Shown here: positions 1 through 14,100 of the stretch, one piece after another | Numbering within the stretch: the stretch's first letter is position 1 | How the letters are laid out: each line of letters starts with the position of its first letter | DNA from: Auanema rhodensis | Taxonomy: Eukaryota; Nematoda; Chromadorea; Rhabditida; Rhabditidae | Direction of reading: 5' to 3' | DNA: 64,000 nucleotides | Assembly: GCA_964057225.1 (NCBI GenBank) | Contig: OZ059899.1 | Coordinates: 744,001 to 808,000, forward strand | Program-made: the position numbers and the translations under genes | The notes under the pieces: generated by a model | What the model was told of the DNA's origin: nothing | Database searches by the model: none | What the model saw: only the letters and a program-made list of their open reading frames with translations

Positions 1-176
1 TTCAAAGTCATGGTTACCATGAACCAATATCAATAAAAATTTGTTTTTAGACTAATATGGACATGGGGAATCTAATTTTGAAAACCGCATCTCTTTATCT
101 TTCACGTGAAGCGAGTTACATACCATGTGCACATCACGTGTACATTTAATTAGCATGAATTAAAGTTCACGTAAAT
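1..176 (+). repeat. Satellite 1 reference monomer
   Basis: This first unit serves as the coordinate frame for the family. Positions 9-21 hold CATGGTTACCATG, an inverted repeat with 6-base arms around one T. Positions 35-48 are an A-run then T-run tract. Positions 101-110 are TTCACGTGAA, a perfect 10-base palindrome. Positions 125-134 are ATGTGCACAT, a second perfect palindrome in this unit type. Positions 135-140 are a second CACGTG, positions 139-144 are TGTACA, and positions 169-173 carry a third CACGT core. The most frequent alternatives are T126A (turns catgtgcac into caagtgcac) and G157A (gcatgaat to gcataaat); these tend to travel together. The monomer contains no coding signal. Confidence 0.95.
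101..173. promoter_or_regulatory. Three phased CACGT(G) motifs in each satellite 1 monomer
   Basis: Seen: CACGTG begins at monomer positions 103 and 135, and a CACGT core begins at 169, so the spacings are 32 and 34 bases, close to three helical turns. The arrangement is repeated in nearly all of the roughly 322 units. Some units have CACATG at position 135 (for example near 2776, 4713, 6646 and 8231). Known: CACGTG is the E-box/G-box core bound by bHLH and plant bZIP proteins, and RTCACRTG is the yeast CDEI element bound by Cbf1. ATCACGTG at 133-140 fits that pattern, and so does the ATCACATG variant. Inferred: the motif could recruit a DNA-binding protein across the array. This is unproven, because in a tandem repeat any motif is copied whether or not it matters. 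Confidence 0.4.
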
Positions 177-2079
177 TTCAAAGTCATGGTTACCATGAAC
201 CAATATCAATAAAAATTTGTTTTTAGACTAATATGGACATGGGGAATCTAATTTTGAAAACCGCATCTCTTTATCTTTCACGTGAAGCGAGTTACATACC
301 ATGTGCACATCACGTGTACATTTAATTAGCATGAATTAAAGTTCACGTAAATTTCAAAGTCATGGTTACCATGAACCAATATCAATAAAAATTTGTTTTT
401 AGACTAATATGGACATGGGGAATCTAATTTTGAAAACCGCATCTCTTTATCTTTCACGTGAAGCAAGTTACATACCATGTGCACATCACGTGTACATTTA
501 ATTAGCATGAATTAAAGTTCACGTAAATTTCAAAGTCATGGTTACCATGAACCAATATCAATAAAAATTTGTTTTTAGACTAATATGGACATGGGGAATC
601 TAATTTTGGAAACCGCATCTCTTTATCTTTCACGTGAAGCGAGTTACATACCATGTGCACATCACGTGTACATTTAATTAGCATGAATTAAAGTTCACGT
701 AAATTTCAAAGTCATGGTTACCATGAACCAATATCAATAAAAATTTGTTTTTAGACTAATATGGACATGGGGAATCTAATTTTGAAAACCGCATCTCTTT
801 ATCTTTCACGTGAAGCGAGTTACATACCATGTGCACATCACGTGTACATTTAATTAGCATGAATTAAAGTTCACGTAAATTTCAAAGTCATGGTTACCAT
901 GAACCAATATCAATAAAAATTTGTTTTTAGACTAATATGGACATGGGGAATCTAATTTTGAAAACCGCATCTCTTTATCTTTCACGTGAAGCGAGTTACA
1001 TACCAAGTGCACATCACGTGTACATTTAATTAGCATGAATTAAAGTTCACGTAAATTTCAAAGTCATGGTTACCATGAACTAATATCAATAAAAATTTGT
1101 TTTTAGACTAATATGGACATGGGGAATCTAATTTTGGAAACCGCATCTCTTTATCTTTCACGTGAAGCGAGTTACATACCATGTGCACATCACGTGTACA
1201 TTTAATTAGCATGAATTAAAGTTCACGTAAATTTCAAAGTCATGGTTACCATGAACCAATATCAATAAAAATTTGTTTTTAGACTAATATGGACATGGGG
1301 AATCTAATTTTGAAAACCGCATCTCTTTATCTTTCACGTGAAGCGAGTTACATACCATGTGCACATCACGTGTACATTTAATTAGCATGAATTAAAGTTC
1401 ACGTAAATTTCAAAGTCATGGTTACCATGAACCAATATCAATAAAAATTTGTTTTTAGACTAATATGGACATGGGGAATCTAATTTTGGAAACCGCATCT
1501 CTTTATCTTTCACGTGAAGCGAGTTACATACCATGTGCACATCACGTGTACATTTAATTAGCATGAATTAAAGTTCACGTAAATTTCAAAGTCATGGTTA
1601 CCATGAACCAATATCAATAAAAATTTGTTTTTAGACTAATATGGACATGGGGAATCTAATTTTGAAAACCGCATCTCTTTATCTTTCACGTGAAGCGAGT
1701 TACATACCAAGTGCACATCACGTGTACATTTAATTAGCATAAATTAAAGTTCACCTAAATTTCAAAGTCATGGTTACCATGCACGAATATCTATAAAAAT
1801 TTGTTTTTAGACTAATATGGACATGGGGAATCTAATTTTGAAAACCGCATCTCTTTATCTTTCACGTGAAGCGAGTTACATACCAAGTGCACATCACGTG
1901 TACATTTAATTAGCATAAATTAAAGTTCACGTAAATTTCAAAGACATGGTTACCATGAATCAATATCAATAAAAATTTGTTCTTAGACTAATATGGACAT
2001 GAGGAATCTAATTTTGAAAACCGCATCTCTTTATCTTTCACGTGAAGCGAGTTACATACCAAGTGCACATCACGTGTAC

Positions 2080-5000
2080 ATTTAATTAGCATAACTTAAA
2101 GTTCACGTAAATTTCAAAGTCATGGGTACCATGAACCAATATCAATAAAAATTTGTTTTTAGACTAATATGGACATGGGGAATCTAATTTTGAAAACCGC
2201 ATCTCTTTATCTTTCACGTGAAGCGAGTTACATACCAAGTGCACATCACGTGTACATTTAATTAGCATAAATTAAAGTTCACGTAAATTTCAAAGTCATG
2301 GTTACCATGCACGAATATCAATAAAAATTTGTTTTTAGACTAATATGGACATGGGGAATCTAATTTTGAAAACCGCATCTCTTTATCTTTCACGTGAAGC
2401 GAGTTACATACCAAGTGCACATCACGTGTACATTTAATTAGCATGAATAAAAGTTCACGTAAATTTCAAAGTCATGGTTACCATGAACCAATATCAATAA
2501 AAATTTGTTTTTAGACTAATATGGACATGGGGAATCTAATTTTGAAAACCGCATCTCTTTATCTTTCACGTGAAGCGAGTTACATACCAAGTGCACATCA
2601 CGTGTACATTTAATTAGCATGAATTAAAGTTCACGTAAATTTCAAAGTCATGGTTACCATGAACCAATATCAATAAAAATTTGTTTTTAGACTAATATGG
2701 ACATGGGGAATCTAATTTTGAAAACCGCATCTCTTTATCTTTCACGTGAAGCGAGTTATATACCAAGTGCACATCACATGTACATTTAATTAGCATAAAT
2801 TAAAGTTCACGTAAATTTCAAAGTCATGGTTACCATGCACGAATATCAATAAAAATTTGTTTTTAGACTAATATGGACATGGGGAATCTAATTTTGAAAA
2901 CCGCATCTCTTTATCTTTCACGTGAAACGAGTTACATACCAAGTGCACATCACGTGTACATTTAATTAGCATAAATTAAAGTTCACGTAAATTTCAAAGT
3001 CATGGTTACCATGAATCAATATCAATAAAAATTTGTTCTTAGACTAATATGGACATGAGGAATCTAATTTTGAAAACCGCATCTCTTTATCTTTCACGTG
3101 AAGCGAGTTACATACCAAGTGCACATCACGTGTACATTTAATTAGCATAACTTAAAGTTCACGTAAATTTCAAAGTCATGGGTACCATGAACCAATATCA
3201 ATAAAAATTTGTTTTTAGACTAATATGGACATGGGGAATCTAATTTTGAAAACCGCATCTTTTTATCTTTCACGTGAAGCGAGTTACATACCAAGTGCAC
3301 ATCACGTGTACATTTAATTAGCATAAATTAAAGTTCACGTAAATTTCAAAGTCATGGTTACCATGAACCAATATCAATAAAAATTTGTTTTTAGACTAAT
3401 ATGGACATGGGGAATCTAATTTTGAAAACCGCATCTCTTTATCTTTCACGTGAAGCGAGTTACATACCAAGTGCACATCACGTGTACATTTAATTAGCAT
3501 AAATTAAAGTTCACGTAAATTTCAAAGTCATGGTTACCATGCACGAATATCAATAAAAATTTGTTTTTAGCCTAATATGGACATGGGGAATCTAATTTTG
3601 AAAACCGCATCTCTTTATCTTTCACGTGAAGCGAGTTACATACCAAGTGCACATCACGTGTACATTTAATTAGCATAAATTAAAGTTCACGTAAATTTCA
3701 AAGTCATGGTTACCATGAACCAATATCAATAAAAATTTGTTTTTAGACTAATATGGACATGGGGAATCTAATTTCGAAAACCGCATCTCTTTATCTTTCA
3801 CGTGAAACGAGTTACATACCAAGTGCACATCACGTGTACATTTAATTAGCATAAATTAAAGTTCACGTAAATTTCAAAGTCATGGTTACCATGAATCAAT
3901 ATCAATAAAAATTTGTTCTTAGACTAATATGGACATGAGGAATCTAATTTTGAAAACCGCATCTCTTTATCTTTCACGTGAAGCGAGTTACATACCAAGT
4001 GCACATCACGTGTACATTTAATTAGCATAACTTAAAGTTCACGTAAATTTCAAAGTCATGGGTACCATGAACCAATATCAATAAAAATTTGTTTTTAGAC
4101 TAATATGGACATGGGGAATCTAATTTTGAAAACCGCATCTTTTTATCTTTCACGTGAAGCGAGTTACATACCAAGTGCACATCACGTGTACATTTAATTA
4201 GCATAAATTAAAGTTCACGTAAATTTCAAAGTCATGGTTACCATGAACCAATATCAATAAAAATTTGTTTTTAGACTAATATGGACATGGGGAATCTAAT
4301 TTTGAAAACCGCATCTCTTTATCTTTCACGTGAAGCGAGTTACATACCAAGTGCACATCACGTGTACATTTAATTAGCATAAATTAAAGTTCACGTAAAT
4401 TTCAAAGTCATGGTTACCATGCACGAATATCAATAAAAATTTGTTTTTAGCCTAATATGGACATGGGGAATCTAATTTTGAAAACCGCATCTCTTTATCT
4501 TTCACGTGAAGCGAGTTACATACCAAGTGCACATCACGTGTACATTTAATTAGCATAAATTAAAGTTCACGTAAATTTCAAAGTCATGGTTACCATGAAC
4601 CAATATCAATAAAAATTTGTTTTTAGACTAATATGGACATGGGGAATCTAATTTTGAAAACCGCATCTCTTTATCTTTCACGTGAAGCGAGTTACATACC
4701 AAGTGCACATCACATGTACATTTAATTAGCATAAATTAAAGTTCACGTAAATTTCAAAGTCATGGTTACCATGCACAAATATCAATAAAAATTTGTTTTT
4801 AGACTAATATGGACATGGGGAATCTAATTTTGAAAACCGCATCTCTTTATCTTTCACGTGAAACGAGTTACATACCAAGTGCACATCACGTGTACATTTA
4901 ATTAGCATAAATTCAAGTTCACGTAAATTTCAAAGTCATGGTTACCATGAATCAATATCAATAAAAATTTGTTCTTAGACTAATATGAACATGAGGAATC

Positions 5001-8000
5001 TAATTTTGAAAACCGCATCTCTTTATCTTTCACGTGAAGCGAGTTACATACCAAGTGCACATCACGTGTACATTTAATTAGCATAACTTAAAGTTCACGT
5101 AAATTTCAAAGTCATGGGTACCATGAACCAATATCAATAAAAATTTGTTTTTAGACTAATATGGACATGGGGAATCTAATTTTGAAAACCGCATCTTTTT
5201 ATCTTTCACGTGAAGCGAGTTACATACCAAGTGCACATCACGTGTACATTTAATTAGCATAAATTAAAGTTCACGTAAATTTCAAAGTCATGGTTACCAT
5301 GAACCAATATCAATAAAAATTTGTTTTTAGACTAATATGGACATGGGGAATCTAATTTTGAAAACCGCATCTCTTTATCTTTCACGTGAAGCGAGTTACA
5401 TACCAAGTGCACATCACGTGTACATTTAATTAGCATAAATTAAAGTTCACGTAAATTTCAAAGTCATGGTTACCATGCACGAATATCAATAAAAATTTGT
5501 TTTTAGCCTAATATGGACATGGGGAATCTAATTTTGAAAACCGCATCTCTTTATCTTTCACGTGAAGCGAGTTACATACCAAGTGCACATCACGTGTACA
5601 TTTAATTAGCATAAATTAAAGTTCACGTAAATTTCAAAGTCATGGTTACCATGAACCAATATCAATAAAAATTTGTTTTTAGACTAATATGGACATGGGG
5701 AATCTAATTTCGAAAACCGCATCTCTTTATCTTTCACGTGAAACGAGTTACATACCAAGTGCACATCACGTGTACATTTAATTAGCATAAATTAAAGTTC
5801 ACGTAAATTTCAAAGTCATGGTTACCATGAATCAATATCAATAAAAATTTGTTCTTAGACTAATATGGACATGAGGAATCTAATTTTGAAAACCGCATCT
5901 CTTTATCTTTCACGTGAAGCGAGTTACATACCAAGTGCACATCACGTGTACATTTAATTAGCATAACTTAAAGTTCACGTAAATTTCAAAGTCATGGGTA
6001 CCATGAACCAATATCAATAAAAATTTGTTTTTAGACTAATATGGACATGGGGAATCTAATTTTGAAAACCGCATCTTTTTATCTTTCACGTGAAGCGAGT
6101 TACATACCAAGTGCACATCACGTGTACATTTAATTAGCATAAATTAAAGTTCACGTAAATTTCAAAGTCATGGTTACCATGAACCAATATCAATAAAAAT
6201 TTGTTTTTAGACTAATATGGACATGGGGAATCTAATTTTGAAAACCGCATCTCTTTATCTTTCACGTGAAGCGAGTTACATACCAAGTGCACATCACGTG
6301 TACATTTAATTAGCATAAATTAAAGTTCACGTAAATTTCAAAGTCATGGTTACCATGCACGAATATCAATAAAAATTTGTTTTTAGCCTAATATGGACAT
6401 GGGGAATCTAATTTTGAAAACCGCATCTCTTTATCTTTCACGTGAAGCGAGTTACATACCAAGTGCACATCACGTGTACATTTAATTAGCATAAATTAAA
6501 GTTCACGTAAATTTCAAAGTCATGGTTACCATGAACCAATATCAATAAAAATTTGTTTTTAGACTAATATGGACATGGGGAATCTAATTTTGAAAACCGC
6601 ATCTCTTTATCTTTCACGTGAAGCGAGTTACATACCAAGTGCACATCACATGTACATTTAATTAGCATAAATTAAAGTTCACGTAAATTTCAAAGTCATG
6701 GTTACCATGCACAAATATCAATAAAAATTTGTTTTTAGACTAATATGGACATGGGGAATCTAATTTTGAAAACCGCATCTCTTTATCTTTCACGTGAAAC
6801 GAGTTACATACCAAGTGCACATCACGTGTACATTTAATTAGCATAAATTAAAGTTCACGTAAATTTCAAAGTCATGGTTACCATGAATCAATATCAATAA
6901 AAATTTGTTCTTAGACTAATATGAACATGAGGAATCTAATTTTGAAAACCGCATCTCTTTATCTTTCACGTGAAGCGAGTTACATACCAAGTGCACATCA
7001 CGTGTACATTTAATTAGCATAACTTAAAGTTCACGTAAATTTCAAAGTCATGGGTACCATGAACCAATATCAATAAAAATTTGTTTTTAGACTAATATGG
7101 ACATGGGGAATCTAATTTTGAAAACCGCATCTTTTTATCTTTCACGTGAAGCGAGTTACATACCAAGTGCACATCACGTGTACATTTAATTAGCATAAAT
7201 TAAAGTTCACGTAAATTTCAAAGTCATGGTTACCATGAACCAATATCAATAAAAATTTGTTTTTAGACTAATATGGACATGGGGAATCTAATTTTGAAAA
7301 CCGCATCTCTTTATCTTTCACGTGAAGCGAGTTACATACCAAGTGCACATCACGTGTACATTTAATTAGCATAAATTAAAGTTCACGTAAATTTCAAAGT
7401 CATGGTTACCATGCACGAATATCAATAAAAATTTGTTTTTAGCCTAATATGGACATGGGGAATCTAATTTTGAAAACCGCATCTCTTTATCTTTCACGTG
7501 AAGCGAGTTACATACCAAGTGCACATCACGTGTACATTTAATTAGCATAAATTAAAGCTCACGTAAATTTCAAAGTCATGGTTACCATGAACCAATATCA
7601 ATAAAAATTTGTTTTTAGACTAATATGGACATGGGGAATCTAATTTTGAAAACCGCATCTCTTTATCTTCACGTGAGGCGAGTTACATACCAAGTGCACA
7701 TCACGTGTACATTTAATTAGCATAAATTAAAGTTCACGTAAATTTCAAAGTCATGGTTACCATGAACCAATATCAATAAAAATTTGTTTTTAGACTAATA
7801 TGGACATGTTGAATCTAATTTTGAAAACCGCATCTCTTTATCTTTCACGTGAAGCGAGTTACATACCAAGTGCACATCACGTGTACATTTAATTAGCATA
7901 AATTAAAGCTCACGTAAATTTCAAAGTCATGGTTACCATGCACCAATATCAATAAAAATTTGTTTTTAGACTAATATGGACATGGGGAATCTAATTTTGA

Positions 8001-9040
8001 AAACCGCATCTCTTTATCTTTCACGTGAAGCGAGTTATATACCAAGTGCACATCACGTGTACATTTAATTGGCATAATTTAAAGTTCACGTAAATTTCAA
8101 AGTCATGGTTACCATGAACCAATATCAATAAAAATTTGTTTTTAGACTAATATGGACATGAGGAATCTAATTTTGAAAACCGCATCTCTTTATCTTTCAC
8201 GTGAAGCGAGTTACATACCAAGTGCACATCACATGTACATTTAATTAGCATAAATTAAAGTTCACGTAAATTTCAAAGTCATGGTTACCATGCACGAATA
8301 TCAATAAAAATTTGTTTTTAGACTAATATGGACATGGGGAATCTAATTTTGAAAACCGCATCTCTTTATCTTTCACGTGAAACGAGTTACATACCAAGTG
8401 CACATCACGTGTACATTTAATTAGCATGAATTAAAGTTCACGTAAATTTCAAAGTCATGGTTACCATGAACCAATATCAATAAAAATTTGTTTTTAGACT
8501 AATATGGACATGGGGAATCTAATTTTGAAAACCGCATCTCTTTATCTTTCACGTGAAGCGAGTTACATACCAAGTGCACATCACATGTACATTTAATTAG
8601 CATAAATTAAAGTTCACGTAAATTTCAAAGTCATGGTTACCATGCACGAATATCAATAAAAATTTGTTTTTAGACTAATCTGGACATGGGGAATCTAATT
8701 TTGAAAACCGCATCTCTTTATCTTTCACGTGAAACGAGTTACATACCAAGTGCACATCACGTGTACATTTAATTAGCATAAATTAAAGTTCACGTAAATT
8801 TCAAAGTCATGGTTACCATGAATCAATATCAATAAAAATTTGTTCTTAGACTAATATGAACATGAGGAATCTAATTTTGAAAACCGCATCTCTTTATCTT
8901 TCACGTGAAGAGAGTTACATACCAAGTGCACATCACGTGTACATTTAATTAGCATAACTTAAAGTTCACGTAAATTTCAAAGTCATGGGTACCATGAACC
9001 AATATCAATAAAAATTTGTTTTTAGACTAATATGGACATG
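2080..9040 (+). repeat. 11-monomer (1,936-bp) higher-order repeat
   Basis: A marker unit with gcataactt followed by catgggtacc recurs with GGGTACC at 2124, 3180, 4060, 5116, 5996, 7052 and 8987. The intervals are 6, 5, 6, 5, 6 and 11 monomers, the last one base short because of the deletion at about 7668. The unit before each marker carries aatcaat, gttcttag and gacatgagg. A second marker, atgaacatgagg, recurs with its gaac at 4987, 6923 and 8858, giving 1,936 and 1,935 bases. The two markers together define an 11-mer made of nested 6-mer and 5-mer parts. In the last period the internal 5-mer marker has reverted to the ordinary sequence. Confidence 0.85.
7569..7743 (+). repeat. 175-bp satellite 1 unit with a 1-base deletion
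   Basis: The tract normally reading atctttcacgtga reads atcttcacgtga at about 7665-7677, so one T is missing from the three-T run. Unit starts shift from the 1+176n grid to 7744+176n from here on. It is one of only three length changes found in satellite 1. Confidence 0.9.
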
Positions 9041-11149
9041 GGGAATCTAATTTTGAAAACCGCATCTTTTTATCTTTCACGTGAAGCGAGTTACATACCA
9101 AGTGCACATCACGTGTACATTTAATTAGCATAAATTAAAGTTCACGTAAATTTCAAAGTCATGGTTACCATGAACCAATATCAATAAAAATTTGTTTTTA
9201 GACTAATATGGACATGGGGAATCTAATTTTGAAAACCGCATCTCTTTATCTTTCACGTGAAGCGAGTTACATACCAAGTGCACATCACGTGTACATTTAA
9301 TTAGCATAAATTAAAGTTCACGTAAATTTCAAAGTCATGGTTACCATGCACGAATATCAATAAAAATTTGTTTTTAGCCTAATATGGACATGGGGAATCT
9401 AATTTTGAAAACCGCATCTCTTTATCTTTCACGTGAAGCGAGTTACATACCAAGTGCACATCACGTGTACATTTAATTAGCATAAATTAAAGCTCACGTA
9501 AATTTCAAAGTCATGGTTACCATGAACCAATATCAATAAAAATTTGTTTTTAGACTAATATGGACATGGGGAATCTAATTTTGAAAACCGCATCTCTTTA
9601 TCTTTCACGTGAGGCGAGTTACATACCAAGTGCACATCACGTGTACATTTAATTAGCATAAATTAAAGTTCACGTAAATTTCAAAGTCATGGTTACCATG
9701 AACCAATATCAATAAAAATTTGTTTTTAGACTAATATGGACATGGGGAATCTAATTTTGAAAACCGCATCTCTTTATCTTTCACGTGAAGCGAGTTACAT
9801 ACCAAGTGCACATCACGTGTACATTTAATTAGCATAAATTAAAGCTCACGTAAATTTCAAAGTCATGGTTACCATGCACCAATATCAATAAAAATTTGTT
9901 TTTAGACTAATATGGACATGGGGAATCTAATTTTGAAAACCGCATCTCTTTATCTTTCACGTGAAGCGAGTTACATACCAAGTGCACATCACGTGTACAT
10001 TTAATTGGCATAAATTAAAGTTCACGTAAATTTCAAAGTCATGGTTACCATGAACCAATATCAATAAAAATTTGTTTTTAGACTAATATGGACATGGGGA
10101 ATCTAATTTTGAAAACCGCATCTCTTTATCTTTCACGTGAAGCGAGTTACATACCAAGTGCACATCACATGTACATTTAATTAGCATAAATTAAAGTTCA
10201 CGTAAATTTCAAAGTCATGGTTACCATGCACGAATATCAATAAAAATTTGTTTTTAGACTAATATGGACATGGGGAATCTAATTTTGAAAACCGCATCTC
10301 TTTATCTTTCACGTGAAACGAGTTACATACCAAGTGCACATCACGTGTACATTTAATTAGCATAACTTAAAGTTCACGTAAATTTCAAAGTCATGGGTAC
10401 CATGAACCAATATCAATAAAAATTTGTTTTTAGACTAATATGGACATGGGGAATCTAATTTTGAAAACCGCATCTTTTTATCTTTCACGTGAAGCGAGTT
10501 ACATACCAAGTACACATCACGTGTACATTTAATTAGCATAAATTAAAGTTCACGTAAATTTCAAAGTCATGGTTACCATGAACCAATATCAATAAAAATT
10601 TGTTTTTAGACTAATATGGACATGGGGAATCTAATTTTGAAAACCGCATCTCTTTATCTTTCACGTGAAGCGAGTTACATACCAAGTGCACATCACGTGT
10701 ACATTTAATTAGCATAAATTAAAGTTCACGTAAATTTCAAAGTCATGGTTACCATGCACGAATATCAATAAAAATTTGTTTTTAGCCTAATATGGACATG
10801 GGGAATCTAATTTTGAAAACCGCATCTCTTTATCTTTCACGTGAAGCGAGTTACATACCAAGTGCACATCACGTGTACATTTAATTAGCATAAATTAAAG
10901 CTCACGTAAATTTCAAAGTCATGGTTACCATGAACCAATATCAATAAAAATTTGTTTTTAGACTAATATGGACATGGGGAATCTAATTTTGAAAACCGCA
11001 TCTCTTTATCTTTCACGTGAGGCGAGTTACATACCAAGTGCACATCACGTGTACATTTAATTAGCATAAATTAAAGTTCACGTAAATTTCAAAGTCATGG
11101 TTACCATGAACCAATATCAATAAAAATTTGTTTTTAGACTAATATGGAC

Positions 11150-14100
11150 ATGGGGAATCTAATTTTGAAAACCGCATCTTTTTATCTTTCACGTGAAGCG
11201 AGTTACATACCAAGTGCACATCACGTGTACATTTAATTAGCATAAATTAAAGTTCACGTAAATTTCAAAGTCATGGTTACCATGAACCAATATCAATAAA
11301 AATTTGTTTTTAGACTAATATGGACATGGGGAATCTAATTTTGAAAACCGCATCTCTTTATCTTTCACGTGAAGCGAGTTACATACCAAGTGCACATCAC
11401 GTGTACATTTAATTAGCATAAATTAAAGCTCACGTAAATTTCAAAGTCATGGTTACCATGCACCAATATCAATAAAAATTTGTTTTTAGCCTAATATGGA
11501 CATGGGGAATCTAATTTTGAAAACCGCATCTTTTTATCTTTCACGTGAAGCGAGTTACATACCAAGTGCACATCACGTGTACATTTAATTAGCATAAATT
11601 AAAGTTCACGTAAATTTCAAAGTCATGGTTACCATGCACGAATATCAATAAAAATTTGTTTTTAGCCTAATATGGACATGGGGAATCTAATTTTGAAAAC
11701 CGCATCTCTTTATCTTTCACGTGAAGCGAGTAACATACCAAGTGCACATCACGTGTACATTTAATTAGCATAAATTAAAGCTCACGTAAATTTCAAAGTC
11801 ATGGTTACCATGAACCAATATCAATAAAAATTTGTTTTTAGACTAATATGGACATGGGGAATCTAATTTTGAAAACCGCATCTCTTTATCTTTCACGTGA
11901 GGCGAGTTACATACCAAGTGCACATCACGTGTACATTTAATTAGCATAAATTAAAGTTCACGTAAATTTCAAAGTCATGGTTACCATGAACCAATATCAA
12001 TAAAAATTTGTTTTTAGACTAATATGGACATGGGGAATCTAATTTTGAAAACCGCATCTCTTTATCTTTCACGTGAAGCGAGTTACATACCAAGTGCACA
12101 TCACGTGTACATTTAATTAGCATAAATTAAAGTTCACGTAAATTTCAAAGTCATGGTTACCATGCACGAATATCAATAAAAATTTGTTTTTAGCCTAATA
12201 TGGACATGGGGAATCTAATTTTGAAAACCGCATCTCTTTATCTTTCACGTGAAGCGAGTTACATACCAAGTGCACATCACGTGTACATTTAATTAGCATA
12301 AATTAAAGTTCACGTAAATTTCAAAGTCATGGTTACCATGAATCAATATCAATAAAAATTTGTTCTTAGACTAATATGGACATGAGGAATCTAATTTTGA
12401 AAACCGCATCTCTTTATCTTTCACGTGAAGCGAGTTACATACCAAGTGCACATCACGTGTACATTTAATTAGCATAACTTAAAGTTCACGTAAATTTCAA
12501 AGTCATGGGTACCATGAACCAATATCAATAAAAATTTGTTTTTAGACTAATATGGACATGGGGAATCTAATTTTGAAAACCGCATCTTTTTATCTTTCAC
12601 GTGAAGCGAGTTACATACCAAGTGCACATCACGTGTACATTTAATTAGCATAAATTAAAGCTCACGTAAATTTCAAAGTCATGGTTACCATGCACGAATA
12701 TCAATAAAAATTTGTTTTTAGACTAATATGGACATGGGGAATCTAATTTTGAAAACCGCATCTCTTTATCTTTCACGTGAGGCGAGTTACATACCAAATG
12801 CACATCACGTGTACATTTAATTAGCATAAATTAAAATTCACGTAAATTTCAAAGTCATGGTTACCATGCACCAATATCAATAAAAAATTGTTTCTAGACT
12901 AATATGGACATGGGGAATCTAATTTTGGAAACCGCATCTCTTTATCTTTCACGTGAAGCGAGTTACATACCAAGTGCACATCACATGTACATTTAATTAG
13001 CATAAATTAAAGTTCACGTAAATTTCAAAGTCATGGTTACCATGCACCAATATCAATAAAAATTTGTTTTTAGACTAATATGGACATGGGGAATCTAATT
13101 TTGAAAACCGCATCTCTTTATCTTTCACGTGAAACGAGTTACATACCAAGTGCACATCACGTGTACATTTAATTAGAATAAATTAAAGTTCACGTAAATT
13201 TCAAAGTCATGGTTACCATGCACCAATATCAATAAAAATTTGTTTTTAGACTAATATGGACATGGGGAATCTAATTTTGAAAACCGCATCTCTTTATCTC
13301 TCACGTGAAGCGAGTTACATACCAAGTGCACATCACGTGTACATTTAATTAGCATAAATTAAAGTTCACGTAAATTTCAAAGTCATGGTTACCATGCACC
13401 AATATCAATAAAAATTTGTTTTCAGACTAATATGGACATGGGGAATCTAATTTTGAAAACCGCATCTCTTTATCTTTCACGTGAAGCGAGTTACATACCA
13501 TGTGCACATCACGTGTACATTTAATTAGCATGAATTAAAGTTCACGTAAATTTCAAAGTCATGGTTACCATGAACCAATATCAATAAAAATTTGTTTTTA
13601 GACTATTATGGACATGGGGAATCTAATTTTGAGAACCGCATCTCTTTATCTTTCACGTGAAGCGAGTTACATACCATGTGCACATTACGTGTACATTAAA
13701 TTAGCATAAATTAAAGTTCACGTAAATTTCAAAGTCATGGTTACCATGAATCAATATCAATAACAATTTGTTCTTAGACTAATATGGACATGAGGAATCT
13801 AATTTTGAAAACCGCATCTTTTTATCTTTAACGTGAAGCGAGTTACATACCAAGTGCACATCACGTGTACATTTAATTAGCATAAATTAAAGTTCACGTA
13901 AATTTCAAAGTCATGGTTACCATGAACCAATATCAATAAAAATTTGTTTTTAGACTAATATGGACATGGGGAATCTAATTTTGAAAACCGCATCTCTTTA
14001 TCTTTCACGTGAAGCGAGTTACATACCAAGTGCACATCACGTGTACATTTAATTAGCATAAATTAAAGTTCACGTAAATTTCAAAGTCATGGTTACCATG

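Larger units (their letters stand above)
1..1760 (+). repeat. Homogeneous left block of satellite 1
   Basis: The first ten units are nearly identical and mostly carry T126 and G157. There are only occasional changes: A126 in the units starting at 881 and 1585, ggaaacc instead of gaaaacc in a few units, and aactaat at about 1078. The next units (from about 1,740) switch to A126/A157 and the mixed variants seen further right. This looks like a recently homogenised stretch. It may be the edge of a larger block outside the window. Confidence 0.6.

Noticed and set aside
1-176. Identity with a known satellite of similar period (human alpha 171, Arabidopsis 178, honeybee 176)
   Set aside because: Only the period is similar. 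I see no sequence match to what I recall of these families. A search of satellite databases with the monomer would settle it.
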